A DNA stretch of 64,000 bases. Origin: Sphingopyxis sp. PET50 (GTDB taxonomy: Bacteria; Pseudomonadota; Alphaproteobacteria; Sphingomonadales; Sphingomonadaceae). Position numbers and translations under genes: made by a program. Numbering within the stretch: position 1 is the first letter of the stretch; each line of letters begins with the position of its first letter. The stretch is from contig NZ_CP104207.1 of the NCBI RefSeq assembly GCF_025244705.1, forward strand, positions 3,224,001 through 3,288,000. The letters run 5' to 3'. Below are positions 7,093 through 16,576 of this stretch, piece by piece. The notes below the pieces were generated by a model. That model had not been told where the DNA came from. It ran no database searches and was given only the letters and a program-made list of their open reading frames with translations.

Positions 7093-9900
7093 ATGAAATC
7101 CCATACCCTTTGTGCCGCCCGCCTGATGCGCACCACCGCGCTGGGCGTTTCGCTGGCGATCGCCGCCAGCGCGGTTCCGGCCTATGCGCAGGACAGTGCC
7201 GACGACACCGCGACGGTCGACGACAGCGCGGACAGCGAGATCGTCGTCACCGCGCAGGGCCGCGCGCAGCGGCTGGCCGACGTGCCGGTGGCGATCTCGG
7301 CGGTGAACGCCGAAACGCTGCAGAACAGCGGCGCCAACGACATCCGCCAATTGAACCAGGTCGCGCCGTCGCTGCTCGTCTCGTCGACCGGCTCGGAAGC
7401 CAATGGCTCGGCGCGTATCCGCGGCATCGGCACCGTCGGCGACAACCCCGGCCTCGAAAGCTCGGTCCCGGTGTTCATCGACGGCGTCTATCGCTCGCGC
7501 TCGGGCATCGGCCTCAACGAGCTGGGCGAGATCGACCGCGTCGAGGTGCAGCGCGGCCCGCAGGGCACGCTCGGCGGCCGCAACTCGTCGGCGGGGCTGA
7601 TCAGCATCTATTCGAAAAAGCCCGAGTTCAACTTCGGCGCCACCGCCGAGGCGACCTATGGCAATTATGATTATTTCCGCCTCGGCGGCAGCATCACCGG
7701 CCCGATCAGCGACACGATCGCGGCGCGCCTCGACGGCATCTGGGTCAAGCGCGACGGCTTCCTGCGCGACACGACGAACAACACCGACGTCAACGACCGC
7801 GACCGCTATTTCGTGCGCGGACAGTTGCTGTTCGAGCCCACCGACGCGCTGTCGATCCGGCTGATCGCCGACTATACCTTCCGCGACGAGAAATGCTGCG
7901 GCGCCATCTATATCGACAACAGCGTCAATCCCTATATCGGCAACCTCAACAATGTCGCCAACCCGCTGAGCACCGGCTCCGTTCCGCCCGCGAACGGCAA
8001 CAATATCATCAACGTGCTGCGCGACCTCGGCCAGCCGCTCGCCGCCTTCAGCCAGGGCTACGGCCGCAATCTGTCGGTCAGCCCCGGGCGCAGCTATGCC
8101 GGCGAGACCAAGGATTATGGCTTCTCGGGCCAGATCGACTATGATTTCGGGGGCGCGACGCTCACCTCGATCACCGGCTATCGCGAATATCGCTCGGGCC
8201 AGGCCGACGACCTCGACTATGGCGCGGTCGATATCCTCTATCGCGGCGAGAGCGACGACGCCTATCGCCAGTTCCACACCTTCACCCAGGAGCTGCGGCT
8301 GCAGGGCGAGGCGTTCGACGGCACGCTCGACTGGCTCGTCGGCGGCTTTTACGCCAACGAAAAGCTGACGGTGCGCGACAATCTGCGCTTCGGCACCCAA
8401 TATGGCCGCTTCGCCGCGTGCCGCCTGATCTCGGGCGGGGCGCTCGCCGCCCTCTATTCGCCGACCTCGCCCGGCTGCGTCGCGGCGCGTCCGGCCGCCT
8501 TTGGTGCCGCCTCGCCCGCGATCTATGCGGCGCTCGACCAGCTCGACGGCATCAGCGACAAGGGCAGCATCAACGACCGCTACCGCCAGAACGACACCAA
8601 CTGGGCGCTGTTCACGCACAATATCGTGCACATCACCGACCGCCTCGACCTGACGCTGGGCGTGCGATACACCCACGACAAGAAGAAGTTCGCGGCCGAT
8701 TTCACCAACGACAATCAGGCGTGCGTCAATGTCCAGAATCTGGTCGGCGGTTTCCTGACCACCCCCGCACTCGCCGCCGTATCGGGCGGCCTCGTCGGCC
8801 TCGCCTGCCAGGGCAATTCGACCGCCGAGCTGAACGGCGTGTCGATCAAGGACAGCCGCAGCGAGGATGAATGGACCGGCACGGCGATCCTGTCGTACAA
8901 GCCGATCGACGACCTGCTCGTCTATGCAAGCTTCGCGCGCGGCTACAAGGCGGGCGGTTTCAACCTCGACCGTTCGGCGCTGAAGAACCCGATTCAGGTC
9001 TTCAACGGCGCACCGACCACCACCTTTGCCGCGGTCGGCGGCGCGCAGGCGCTGGTGAGCAATCTGCAGTTCGACCCCGAACTGGTGAACAGCTACGAGC
9101 TGGGCGCGAAATATTCGACGGGTCCGTTCAGCCTGGGGCTGACCTTCTTCCGGTCGGATTTCAAGAATTTCCAGCTCAACACCTTCAACGGCAGCGTCTT
9201 CCTCGTCCAGACGGTCAATGGTTGCTCGTCCGACCTGAACGGCGCCGACCGCGATCAGAGCAAGTTCGCCACCGCGCCCAATTTCAACGCCGCGGCGGCC
9301 GCCACCGGCGCCTGTCCCGCAGGCGACGTCAGCTATGGCGTCCGGACCGAAGGCTTCGAGCTCGAAGCCTCGCTCGTTCCGGCGCGCGACTTCCGCGTCG
9401 CGGCGGGCCTGACCTATGCGAACACCAAATATCGCAGCAACCTCGTCGGCAACAGCTCGGGCGCCCCGCTCGACCAGGCGCTGCGCCTGCTGCCGGGCAA
9501 CAATCTGTCGAACGCGCCCGAGCTGGTCGCGACCGGCAGCTTCACCTGGACGCCCGAGATCGGCGGCAGCGGCCTGTCGGGCCTCGTCTATGTCGATGGT
9601 CGCCTGACCAGCGACTACAACACCGGGTCCGACCTGTTCCCGCAGAAGGAACAGGATGGCTATGCGATCTTCAACGCCCGCGTCGGCCTGCGCGGCCCCG
9701 ACGAGAAATGGGGTATCGAACTGTGGGCGCAGAATATCTTCAACAAGCAATATGCCCAGGTCGCCTTCAACTCGCCGTTCCAGGAAGGCGGGGTCTCCGG
9801 GGACTTCGCCGACCCGCAATATCCGGGCGGCCGCCAGATCTTCTCGATGTTCCTCGCCGAACCGCGGACCTATGGCGTGACGCTGCGCGGCAAATTCTAA
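7093..9900 (+). CDS. TonB-dependent receptor 1
   Basis: A 935-residue outer-membrane ligand-gated channel. The signal peptide is MKSHTLCAARLMRTTALGVSLAIAAS..AYAQ, followed by an acidic stretch and the TonB box/plug entry EIVVTAQGRAQ. The plug motifs RIRGIGTVGDNPGLESSVPVFIDGVY and IDRVEVQRGPQGTLGGRNSSAG are clear. The beta-barrel ends in the usual aromatic strand (TYGVTLRGKF). The start ATG 7093 has AGAGGAG about 10 bases upstream. It is paralogous to the next gene over its whole length. Both carry a Cys-Cys pair in an early loop (DEKCCGAIY here). The substrate cannot be read from sequence; the pair resembles the large sphingomonad receptor group used for siderophores, oligosaccharides or aromatics. 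Confidence 0.93.
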   Translation: MKSHTLCAARLMRTTALGVSLAIAASAVPAYAQDSADDTATVDDSADSEIVVTAQGRAQRLADVPVAISAVNAETLQNSGANDIRQLNQVAPSLLVSSTGSEANGSARIRGIGTVGDNPGLESSVPVFIDGVYRSRSGIGLNELGEIDRVEVQRGPQGTLGGRNSSAGLISIYSKKPEFNFGATAEATYGNYDYFRLGGSITGPISDTIAARLDGIWVKRDGFLRDTTNNTDVNDRDRYFVRGQLLFEPTDALSIRLIADYTFRDEKCCGAIYIDNSVNPYIGNLNNVANPLSTGSVPPANGNNIINVLRDLGQPLAAFSQGYGRNLSVSPGRSYAGETKDYGFSGQIDYDFGGATLTSITGYREYRSGQADDLDYGAVDILYRGESDDAYRQFHTFTQELRLQGEAFDGTLDWLVGGFYANEKLTVRDNLRFGTQYGRFAACRLISGGALAALYSPTSPGCVAARPAAFGAASPAIYAALDQLDGISDKGSINDRYRQNDTNWALFTHNIVHITDRLDLTLGVRYTHDKKKFAADFTNDNQACVNVQNLVGGFLTTPALAAVSGGLVGLACQGNSTAELNGVSIKDSRSEDEWTGTAILSYKPIDDLLVYASFARGYKAGGFNLDRSALKNPIQVFNGAPTTTFAAVGGAQALVSNLQFDPELVNSYELGAKYSTGPFSLGLTFFRSDFKNFQLNTFNGSVFLVQTVNGCSSDLNGADRDQSKFATAPNFNAAAAATGACPAGDVSYGVRTEGFELEASLVPARDFRVAAGLTYANTKYRSNLVGNSSGAPLDQALRLLPGNNLSNAPELVATGSFTWTPEIGGSGLSGLVYVDGRLTSDYNTGSDLFPQKEQDGYAIFNARVGLRGPDEKWGIELWAQNIFNKQYAQVAFNSPFQEGGVSGDFADPQYPGGRQIFSMFLAEPRTYGVTLRGKF

Positions 9901-9922
9901 GCCGCGGCAAGGGACCAGGATC

Positions 9923-9954
9923 GGGGCGGGGCACCATGTGCCCCGCCCCTTTTT
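9923..9954 (+). terminator. Rho-independent terminator of receptor 1
   Basis: A perfect 12-bp stem, GGGGCGGGGCAC / GTGCCCCGCCCC, closes on a 3-base loop (CAT) and is followed by five T. It lies 23 bases after the receptor stop, so the two receptors are probably transcribed separately. Confidence 0.9.
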
Positions 9955-9989
9955 CCTGCCCGGCAAAGTCAACCCGTCACATGTGACAG

Positions 9990-10004
9990 CTGTGGCGCAA
10001 AAGC
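9990..10004 (+). promoter_or_regulatory. Motif shared upstream of the two TonB receptors (copy 2)
   Basis: CTGTGGCGCAAAAGC, one base different from 6966-6980 and at nearly the same distance from the next start codon. Immediately before it is a 12-bp palindrome GTCACATGTGAC (9976-9987), which has no counterpart in copy 1. Confidence 0.5.
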
Positions 10005-10110
10005 CGCGCTACCCCGGAAAAACGCTACGGTATGGGCGCCTACTGGCCCTCGCCCCCAACCTCATGATAGCCTTCCCCCATAATAAAATTGGGAGAGAGA
10101 GGGCGTGATC

Positions 10111-12912
10111 ATGAACATCCAGAGCTATCGTGCTGCCCGCCTGCTGCGCTGCGGTGCCGCGGGGCTGGCCCTGTCGGCGGCGGCGCTGTCGGTGCCCGCC
10201 ATGGCGCAGGCCGGGGGCGATGCCGCCACGGCGGCCGAGAGTGACGACGACACGATCATCGTCACCGCGACGCGGCGCAGCGAACTGCTGTCCGACGTGC
10301 CGATCGCGGTGTCGGCGGTGTCGGGCGACACGCTGGAGAAGACCGGCGCCACCGACGTGCGCGCGCTGGGCCAGGTCGCCCCGTCGCTGCTCGTGTCGGG
10401 CGCGACGAGCGAGGTCAATTTCACCGCGCGCATCCGCGGCATCGGCACCGTCGGCGAGAATCCCGGGCTCGAAAGCTCGGTCGGGCTGTTCATCGACGGC
10501 GTCTATCGCAGCCGCACCGGCGTCGGCCTGTCCGAACTGGGCGATATCGAGCGCGTCGAGGTGCTGCGCGGCCCGCAAGGCACGCTGTTCGGGCGCAATT
10601 CGACCGCGGGCCTGATCAACATCGTCACCAAGGGGCCCGATCTCAACGGCTTCGGCGCCAAGGGATCGGTGAGCTACGGCAATTACGACTATTGGCGCGT
10701 CGACGGCATGGTCAACGCGCCGCTGGGCGACAGCGCGGCGGTGCGCATCGACGGCGTCTGGCAGCAGCGCGACGGCTTCATCAAGAATGTCACCCCGGGC
10801 GAACCCGACATCAACGACCGCGATCGCTGGCTGGTGCGCGGCCAGTTGGCGTTCGAGCCCAACGACAGCCTGAAGATCCGGCTGATCGCCGATTACAGCG
10901 AGCGCAAGGAAAATTGCTGCGGCGGCATCCTGCTCAACCCCGTGCGCAACCTGTCGCGCGGTCCCGACGGCTTTCCCGTCGCGTCGGCGAACACGCTGCT
11001 GCCCCTGCTCCAGATTCTCGGCGCCAATCATCAGGTCGCGCCGGCGGACACCAGCTTCGTGCGCCGCCAGGCGACGACGCCGGGGGTCACCTATCGCTCC
11101 GACACCAAGGACTGGGGCGTTTCGGGCGAGGTCGGCTGGGACCTGGGCGGCGCTTCGCTGACCTCGATCACCGCCTATCGCGATTACAGGAATGCGCAGG
11201 GCCAGGATGCCGATTTCAGCGCGCTCGACGTGCTGCGGCGCACCGACCTCGACCGCCGCTTCCGCCTGTTCACGCAGGAGCTGCGGCTGCAGGGCGAGGC
11301 GTTCGACGGGCGGCTCGACTGGCTGGTCGGCGGCTATTACGCCAACGAGCGGCTCGATGTCGACGACGACATCGTCTATGGCAACAATTACGAGCAGTTC
11401 GCCAATTGCCTGCTGTTCGCGCAGGCGCTGCCCTCGGCGGTGCTGCCCAGCAACCCGAGCTGCGTCAACGTGCCGGTGGTCCAGGGGACGATCAACGCGC
11501 TGCCGCCCGGCGCGACGCGCAGCCTGCTCCAGGCGCTGATCGCCGATCCGGCGCGGCCGGGCTTCGGCTCGCTCGCCGCGGCGCTCGGCCAGCCGGGCCT
11601 CGCGATCAACGGCACCGGCAACGCCGGCTCGACCTTCGAACAGAAGAGCCGCAACTTCGCGATCTTCACCCACAACAGCTTCGACATCGTCCCCGATACG
11701 CTGACCCTGACGATCGGCGCGCGCTACACCAGCGAGCGCAAGACGCTCGATGCCGATGCGAATTTCAACAATTCCATCTGTTCGCTGGTGGTCAATTCGC
11801 CCTTCCAGTCGCTCGCGAGCCTGCCGTGCGTGATCAACGGCACGGCGCCCGACCTGCCGCGCGGCAGCGCGGGGACCAAATTCAAGGACAATGAATGGAC
11901 GGGCACCGCGGTGCTCAGCTGGAAGCCGGTGCCCGACCTGCTCGTCTATGGCTCGGCGTCGAAGGGGTACAAGGCGGGCGGCTTCAACCTCGACTTCTCG
12001 GCGCTCGACCGGCCGTGCAATACGGCATTCGACACCGCCTGCGCCGCGCGCCTCGCCTTGCCCGCCAACATGCCGGGCAACGGCCGGGCGGAGGCGAGCG
12101 ACCTGCAGTTCGCGAGCGAAAAGGTCGATGCCTATGAATTCGGGATCAAATATGACGGGCCCGGCTTCGACGTGAACCTCGCCGCTTTCTATCAGGAATA
12201 TAGCAATTACCAGCTCAACACCTTCAACGGTGTCAATTTCGAGGTCACCAACATCCAGGCGTGCAAGGACGACCTGGGCGGCGCCGACAGCGACGGGTCG
12301 GCGCTGACGGGTGCCTGCGCGCCCGACCGGCTGAAGCCCGGGGTGCGCGCCAAGGGGATCGAGATCGAGACTTTCCTGCGCCCCGCGCGCCATCTGACGG
12401 TCAATATGGGGCTGACCTATGTCGATACCCTCTATCGCCGCAATCTGGTCGGCACGGGCGGCCGCCCGCTGTCGCCGGTGCTGTTCCAGCTGCCCGGCCG
12501 CGGGGTGTCGAACGCCGCGCAATATGTCGCGACCGCGGGGATCAGCTGGACCCCGCCGATCGGCAATTCGGGGCTGACCGGCCTCGTCTATCTCGACACC
12601 CGCCTGCAGAGCGACACCAACACCGCGTCGGACCTCGACGTCGAGAAGATCCAGGACGGCTTCGCGGTGTTCAACGGCCGCCTCGGCCTCTACGGCCCCG
12701 AGCGGCGCTGGGGCGTCGAGCTGTGGGCGCAGAATATCTTCAACAAGAAATATTATCAGATCGGCGCCGACATGCCGCTGCAGGGCGGCGGCACCTTCCG
12801 CGCCGTGGCGGCGCCGACGGCGAGCGGACTGGCGGGGACGGCGAACCAGCTGTTCGTCGGCTTCCCGGGCGAACCGCGCACCTATGGCGTGACGCTGCGC
12901 GGGCAATTTTAG
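10111..12912 (+). CDS. TonB-dependent receptor 2
   Basis: A 933-residue paralogue of receptor 1. Signal peptide (AARLLRCGAAGLALSAAALSVPAMAQ), TonB box entry DTIIVTATRRSE, plug motifs RIRGIGTVGENPGLESSVGLFIDGVYRSRTG and IERVEVLRGPQGTLFGRNSTAG, and the barrel end TYGVTLRGQF are present. The early loop carries the same Cys-Cys pair (KENCCGGIL). ATG 10111 follows a GAGAGAGAGG ribosome site; GTG 10105 in frame is a weaker choice. Loop regions differ most between the two receptors, which suggests related but distinct ligands. Confidence 0.93.
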   Translation: MNIQSYRAARLLRCGAAGLALSAAALSVPAMAQAGGDAATAAESDDDTIIVTATRRSELLSDVPIAVSAVSGDTLEKTGATDVRALGQVAPSLLVSGATSEVNFTARIRGIGTVGENPGLESSVGLFIDGVYRSRTGVGLSELGDIERVEVLRGPQGTLFGRNSTAGLINIVTKGPDLNGFGAKGSVSYGNYDYWRVDGMVNAPLGDSAAVRIDGVWQQRDGFIKNVTPGEPDINDRDRWLVRGQLAFEPNDSLKIRLIADYSERKENCCGGILLNPVRNLSRGPDGFPVASANTLLPLLQILGANHQVAPADTSFVRRQATTPGVTYRSDTKDWGVSGEVGWDLGGASLTSITAYRDYRNAQGQDADFSALDVLRRTDLDRRFRLFTQELRLQGEAFDGRLDWLVGGYYANERLDVDDDIVYGNNYEQFANCLLFAQALPSAVLPSNPSCVNVPVVQGTINALPPGATRSLLQALIADPARPGFGSLAAALGQPGLAINGTGNAGSTFEQKSRNFAIFTHNSFDIVPDTLTLTIGARYTSERKTLDADANFNNSICSLVVNSPFQSLASLPCVINGTAPDLPRGSAGTKFKDNEWTGTAVLSWKPVPDLLVYGSASKGYKAGGFNLDFSALDRPCNTAFDTACAARLALPANMPGNGRAEASDLQFASEKVDAYEFGIKYDGPGFDVNLAAFYQEYSNYQLNTFNGVNFEVTNIQACKDDLGGADSDGSALTGACAPDRLKPGVRAKGIEIETFLRPARHLTVNMGLTYVDTLYRRNLVGTGGRPLSPVLFQLPGRGVSNAAQYVATAGISWTPPIGNSGLTGLVYLDTRLQSDTNTASDLDVEKIQDGFAVFNGRLGLYGPERRWGVELWAQNIFNKKYYQIGADMPLQGGGTFRAVAAPTASGLAGTANQLFVGFPGEPRTYGVTLRGQF

Positions 12913-13036
12913 GGTCGGGCGCCCAATGACGTAACGGCTGCCCGGCCCGCACCGAATCGCGGGCCTCGCCAGCCCCGAAGGGCCGGCACGACGCCTTTGG
13001 GTTGGAAGTTTCGCGGCCATTGCATAGACTTGGCCG

Positions 13037-14836
13037 ATGTTCGCTATCGACTCGCTGCTCGTCAAGATCGCGCTGATCGGCGTGATCGGGATCGGGGCCC
13101 AATGGATCGCCTGGCGCGCCGGAAAGCCCGCGATCGCGTTGATGCTCGTCGCCGGCATCCTGGCGGGGCCGGTGCTGGGGCTGATCGACCCCGAACGCGA
13201 TTTCGGCGCGCTGCGCGAACCGATCATCAAGCTGGCGGTTGCCGTGATTCTGTTCGAGGGCGGCTTGAGCCTGAAGTTCCGCGAGCTCCGCCACGCCGGG
13301 CTGGCGGTGCTGATGCTCGTCTTCGTCGGCGTCCCGGTCGGCTGGGCGCTGGGAACGGCGGCGGCCTATTATGGCGCCGGCCTGCCGCTCGAACTCGCGG
13401 CCCTGTTCGGGGGGGTGATGGTCGTCACCGGTCCGACGGTGATCGTCCCGCTGCTCCGCTCGCTCAACATCACGCCGCGCGTCAAGCATATCCTGAAATG
13501 GGAAGCGATCGTGAACGACCCGATCGGCGCCCTGCTCGCGGTCGGCATCTATGCCTATATCATCCATGGCGGTGCCGAGGCGAACAGCACCGCGATCGTC
13601 ATGGACGTCGTCGCCGCCAGCCTGCTCGCCGTCCTGATCGGCAGTGCGGCGGGCTTTGCCCTCACCTGGGCCTTCCCGCGCGGCTGGGTGCCCGAATATC
13701 TGAAAGCGCCGGTGCTGCTGACGACGGTGATCGCGGTCTTCGTCTTTTCCGACCTCGTCATGCATGAAACCGGCCTCATCACCGTCACCGTGATGGGCGT
13801 GGTGATGGCGAACCGCGAGACCGATTCGAGCCCGGCGCTGCAGCGTTTCAAGGAGGATCTGACCGTCCTGCTTGTTTCGGGCGTCTTCATCATCCTGTCG
13901 GCAACGCTCGACTGGGAGGTGGTGCAGAATTTTCAGTTCCGTTTCCTTATCTTCCTCCTGCTCCTCCTCTTCGTCGTCCGGCCGTTGACGATCATGGTAT
14001 CGCTGCTGTTCACGCGCATTCCGTTCAGGGAACGGCTGTTCATCGCGTGGATCGCGCCGCGCGGCATCGTCGCGGTCGCGGTGACCGGCCTCTTCGCGCT
14101 TCGCCTGTCGGACTATGGCTATCCGGGCGCCGAGGCGCTGGTGCCGCTCGGCTTCGGCGTCGTGATCGCGACGATCTTTGCGCATGGCTTCACCGCCGCG
14201 CGCTTCGCCCACTGGCTGGGGCTCGATCGCGGCAAGGGCAATGGCGTGCTGCTGGTCGGCGCCAACAGCTGGACCATCGCCTTTGCCGAATTCATCAAGG
14301 AACAGGGCAGCGACGTACTGATCGCCGATGCGAGCAAATTCGCGCTCCGCCGGGCGCAGCGCGCCGATCTGCCCGTCCATCAGGGCGACATATTGGACGA
14401 ATCGCATGACGACGAGCTCGACATGGGCCGGTATCAGCAACTGATCGCCGCGACCGACAACGACAGCTACAATGCGCTGGTGTGCAGCGAACTGGCGCCC
14501 GAGATCGGGCACAACCGCGTCAGCCGCATGCTCGCAACCGCGCAGACGGGGACGCGGCGGCGGGGACGCGTGCTGACCCTGTCGGGGACGCCGATCGAGC
14601 AGCAGCTCGACCGGCTGCAGGCGGGCTGGAGCTTTGGCCGGACCCGCATCACCGAGAAATTCAGCTATGCCGATTTCGTGGCGCGGATGAAGGCATCGGG
14701 CGGCGACAGCCTGGCGGTCGCGCGCACGAACGGCGAACTGGCCGTATTTTCGATGCAGCACCGGCCGCCGGTCGAGCCCGGCGACACGATCTGGACCTTT
14801 GTTCCGCCCGATCCGGTCGGGAAACCGCCGGCCTGA
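13037..14836 (+). CDS. Cation/proton antiporter, CPA1 NhaP type with TrkA-N domain
   Basis: A 599-residue inner-membrane protein. About 12 hydrophobic segments make the sodium(potassium)/proton exchanger domain (residues 1-400), including LAVAVILFEGGLSLKF and GVMVVTGPTVIVPLLR, the latter typical of the family. Residues from about 400 form a Rossmann nucleotide-binding TrkA-N domain (NGVLLVGANSWTIAFAEFIKEQG, IADASKFALRRAQ), which in relatives gates transport by nucleotide binding. The base composition of this gene is a little less GC-biased than its neighbours. It stands alone, facing the holA cluster. Confidence 0.9.
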   Translation: MFAIDSLLVKIALIGVIGIGAQWIAWRAGKPAIALMLVAGILAGPVLGLIDPERDFGALREPIIKLAVAVILFEGGLSLKFRELRHAGLAVLMLVFVGVPVGWALGTAAAYYGAGLPLELAALFGGVMVVTGPTVIVPLLRSLNITPRVKHILKWEAIVNDPIGALLAVGIYAYIIHGGAEANSTAIVMDVVAASLLAVLIGSAAGFALTWAFPRGWVPEYLKAPVLLTTVIAVFVFSDLVMHETGLITVTVMGVVMANRETDSSPALQRFKEDLTVLLVSGVFIILSATLDWEVVQNFQFRFLIFLLLLLFVVRPLTIMVSLLFTRIPFRERLFIAWIAPRGIVAVAVTGLFALRLSDYGYPGAEALVPLGFGVVIATIFAHGFTAARFAHWLGLDRGKGNGVLLVGANSWTIAFAEFIKEQGSDVLIADASKFALRRAQRADLPVHQGDILDESHDDELDMGRYQQLIAATDNDSYNALVCSELAPEIGHNRVSRMLATAQTGTRRRGRVLTLSGTPIEQQLDRLQAGWSFGRTRITEKFSYADFVARMKASGGDSLAVARTNGELAVFSMQHRPPVEPGDTIWTFVPPDPVGKPPA

Positions 14837-14873
14837 TCAAGGGGCCGGCGCCTGCGGACGCCGAAGCCGCGGG

Positions 14874-15899
14874 TCAACGCGCCCGCGCCGCCTGATGCGC
14901 GATGTCGGTGACGAGTTTGCGGAACAGCACCCCGCCGGCGGTGCCCGACGCCTTCAGGCTGCGCTCGCAGTCGAGCAGCCGGGTCATCAGCCGGGCGATG
15001 CGCACCGAATCCCAGATGTGGAGCTGCGCGGTCACCGCGCCCTGCTCCTTCCAGAACACGCCGCTGCTGCGCGCCGACACCACCGTCGCGGGATGCGCGC
15101 CGGCATCGACCTCGGCGCGCAGGCGCGCGAGCTGCGCGGCGCGGATCGCGAGCGCGCGGATGATGCGGATTTCGGCGACGCCGACCGCGGCGGCGGTCGC
15201 GAACATCGCGGGCAGGTCGCGCACCTTGCCGCCGAGCGCGACGTTGATGACCTCGCTGACATCCTCCTCGTGCGTCGCGGCGCCGAGCGCGGCGATGTCG
15301 GCGGCAGTCACCTGGCGCTGGCGGTCGCTGGCGGCGTCGAGATAGAGCGCGATCTTTTCGAGCTCGCGGCGCATCAGCGCCTGGTCGCCCGAGACCAGGT
15401 CGACGAGCAGTTGCGCCTCGGCATTGCCGAGCCGCAGGCCCTGGTCCTCGGCGGCGGACATGGCGATGCCGATCAGCGCGCGGCGGTCGGGCTGGTAGCA
15501 GATGGCGGCGACGGCATGGTCCGATCCCTCGACCAGCCTGACCAGTTTCGACTTGGCGGTCACCGCGGCGCCGGTCGCGATCACCGGGTTGATCGCGCTG
15601 CCGGCGGCGAGCAGCGCCTCGACCGCGGCGAGGCAGTCGTCGCCGCTGCCCATGATGTCGAGCCGGATCACCCGCGCGCCCGCGAAGAGCGACATCGACG
15701 CCGCTTCGGCGGCGAGCAGCGAGGGATCCTGGCTCATCTGCACCGAGGACAGGTCGAGCCGTTCGGCCTCCTGGCCCGCGAGGCCGGTCAGCCTGGCCGC
15801 GAGCGCCTCCATCGTCGCATCGTCGGGGCCGGTGAGCAGGAAGAAACGCCGGTCGAGCCGCGCGACGCGTTCGAGTTCGTGCGGCTTGACGCTCTTCAT
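14874..15899 (-). CDS. holA: DNA polymerase III subunit delta
   Basis: A 341-residue clamp-loader subunit that opens the beta clamp. The alphaproteobacterial N-terminus VKPHELERVARLDRRFFLLTGPDDATMEALAARL is clear, and the C-terminal helical collar RSSGVFWKEQGAVTAQLHIWDSVRIARLMTRLLDCERSLKA matches the family. It overlaps the end of lptE by four bases (ATGA), so leuS, lptE and holA form one minus-strand operon, an order common in alphaproteobacteria. Confidence 0.92.
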   Translation of the reverse strand: MKSVKPHELERVARLDRRFFLLTGPDDATMEALAARLTGLAGQEAERLDLSSVQMSQDPSLLAAEAASMSLFAGARVIRLDIMGSGDDCLAAVEALLAAGSAINPVIATGAAVTAKSKLVRLVEGSDHAVAAICYQPDRRALIGIAMSAAEDQGLRLGNAEAQLLVDLVSGDQALMRRELEKIALYLDAASDRQRQVTAADIAALGAATHEEDVSEVINVALGGKVRDLPAMFATAAAVGVAEIRIIRALAIRAAQLARLRAEVDAGAHPATVVSARSSGVFWKEQGAVTAQLHIWDSVRIARLMTRLLDCERSLKASGTAGGVLFRKLVTDIAHQAARAR

Positions 15900-16441
15900 T
15901 GCCCGCCGGGAGCGGGGGGCGCGTCCGAGGTCCGGCCGCCGCCGCGGTCGGCGAAGACCGCGATGCGCGCGATCATCTGGTCGGCGACCGCCTGCGACAG
16001 CCGTTCGAGCGCGGTCGATTCGGCGGCGATCGTCGCATATTCGCTGCCGACGACGTCGATCCCCGAATCGGAGAAGGCGGTGGCGTCGAGCAGCACCTCG
16101 CCGCTGCCCGCATCGACGAGCTGGTAGCGCGCGCGCAGCGTGCGGCGCTCGCGCGTCACCGCATCGTCGGCGCGGACGCCGAAGCCGGTGATGCTGTCCT
16201 CGAGCCGGACGTCGAGGCGCAGCCGCTTGCCCGCACCCTGCCCGTTCTGCGCCGCGACGAGCCGGTCGCGCAGCGCGTTGCGGACGAGCCAGCCATTGTG
16301 GCCCTCGATCGGCGCGACGTCGATGTCGGCAAGGATCGTCGCCACCGCCCCGTCGCTGCCGCTGGCATAGAGCGGACGCAGGCCGCAGCCGCCGAGAAGC
16401 AGCGAAACTGCCGCGATGGTCGAGACGATAAGCGCACGCAT
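15896..16441 (-). CDS. lptE: LPS assembly lipoprotein LptE
   Basis: A 181-residue outer-membrane lipoprotein that plugs LptD. The start MRALIVSTIAAVSLLLGGCGLRPLYA carries a lipobox LGGC and the LRPLY motif of the LptE family. The remainder (AIAAESTALERLSQAVADQMIARIAVF) fits the family end. ATG 16441 was chosen over longer starts because it gives a proper lipoprotein signal, and GAGGTGATC stands just upstream. LptB of the same export machine is at 54928-55744. Confidence 0.9.
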   Translation of the reverse strand: MRALIVSTIAAVSLLLGGCGLRPLYASGSDGAVATILADIDVAPIEGHNGWLVRNALRDRLVAAQNGQGAGKRLRLDVRLEDSITGFGVRADDAVTRERRTLRARYQLVDAGSGEVLLDATAFSDSGIDVVGSEYATIAAESTALERLSQAVADQMIARIAVFADRGGGRTSDAPPAPGGQ

Positions 16442-16464
16442 AGTCTTGTCGATCACCTCAATAC

Positions 16465-16544
16465 CCGTTCGTGTCGAGCGAAGTCGAGACACTCCGAAGG
16501 CGTGCACGACCGATGGGCGTCTCGACTTCGCTCGACGCGAACGG
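16465..16544. repeat. Intergenic palindromic repeat (CCGTTCG...CGAACGG family)
   Basis: Arms CCGTTCGTGTCGAGCGAAGTCGAGA and its near complement at 16520-16544. It lies in the 136-base gap between leuS and lptE. Related units occur at 36060-36146, 42932, 50805 and 61207. Confidence 0.8.
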
Positions 16545-16576
16545 AAAAGGGAAGGTTAAAGTTCCAGCCCATCCTG

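Noticed and set aside
7036-13230. Two open frames of 978 and 1073 codons opposite the TonB receptors
   Set aside because: Composition is a mirror of the receptor codons, with no domain or signal; the plus-strand receptors explain the sequence fully.
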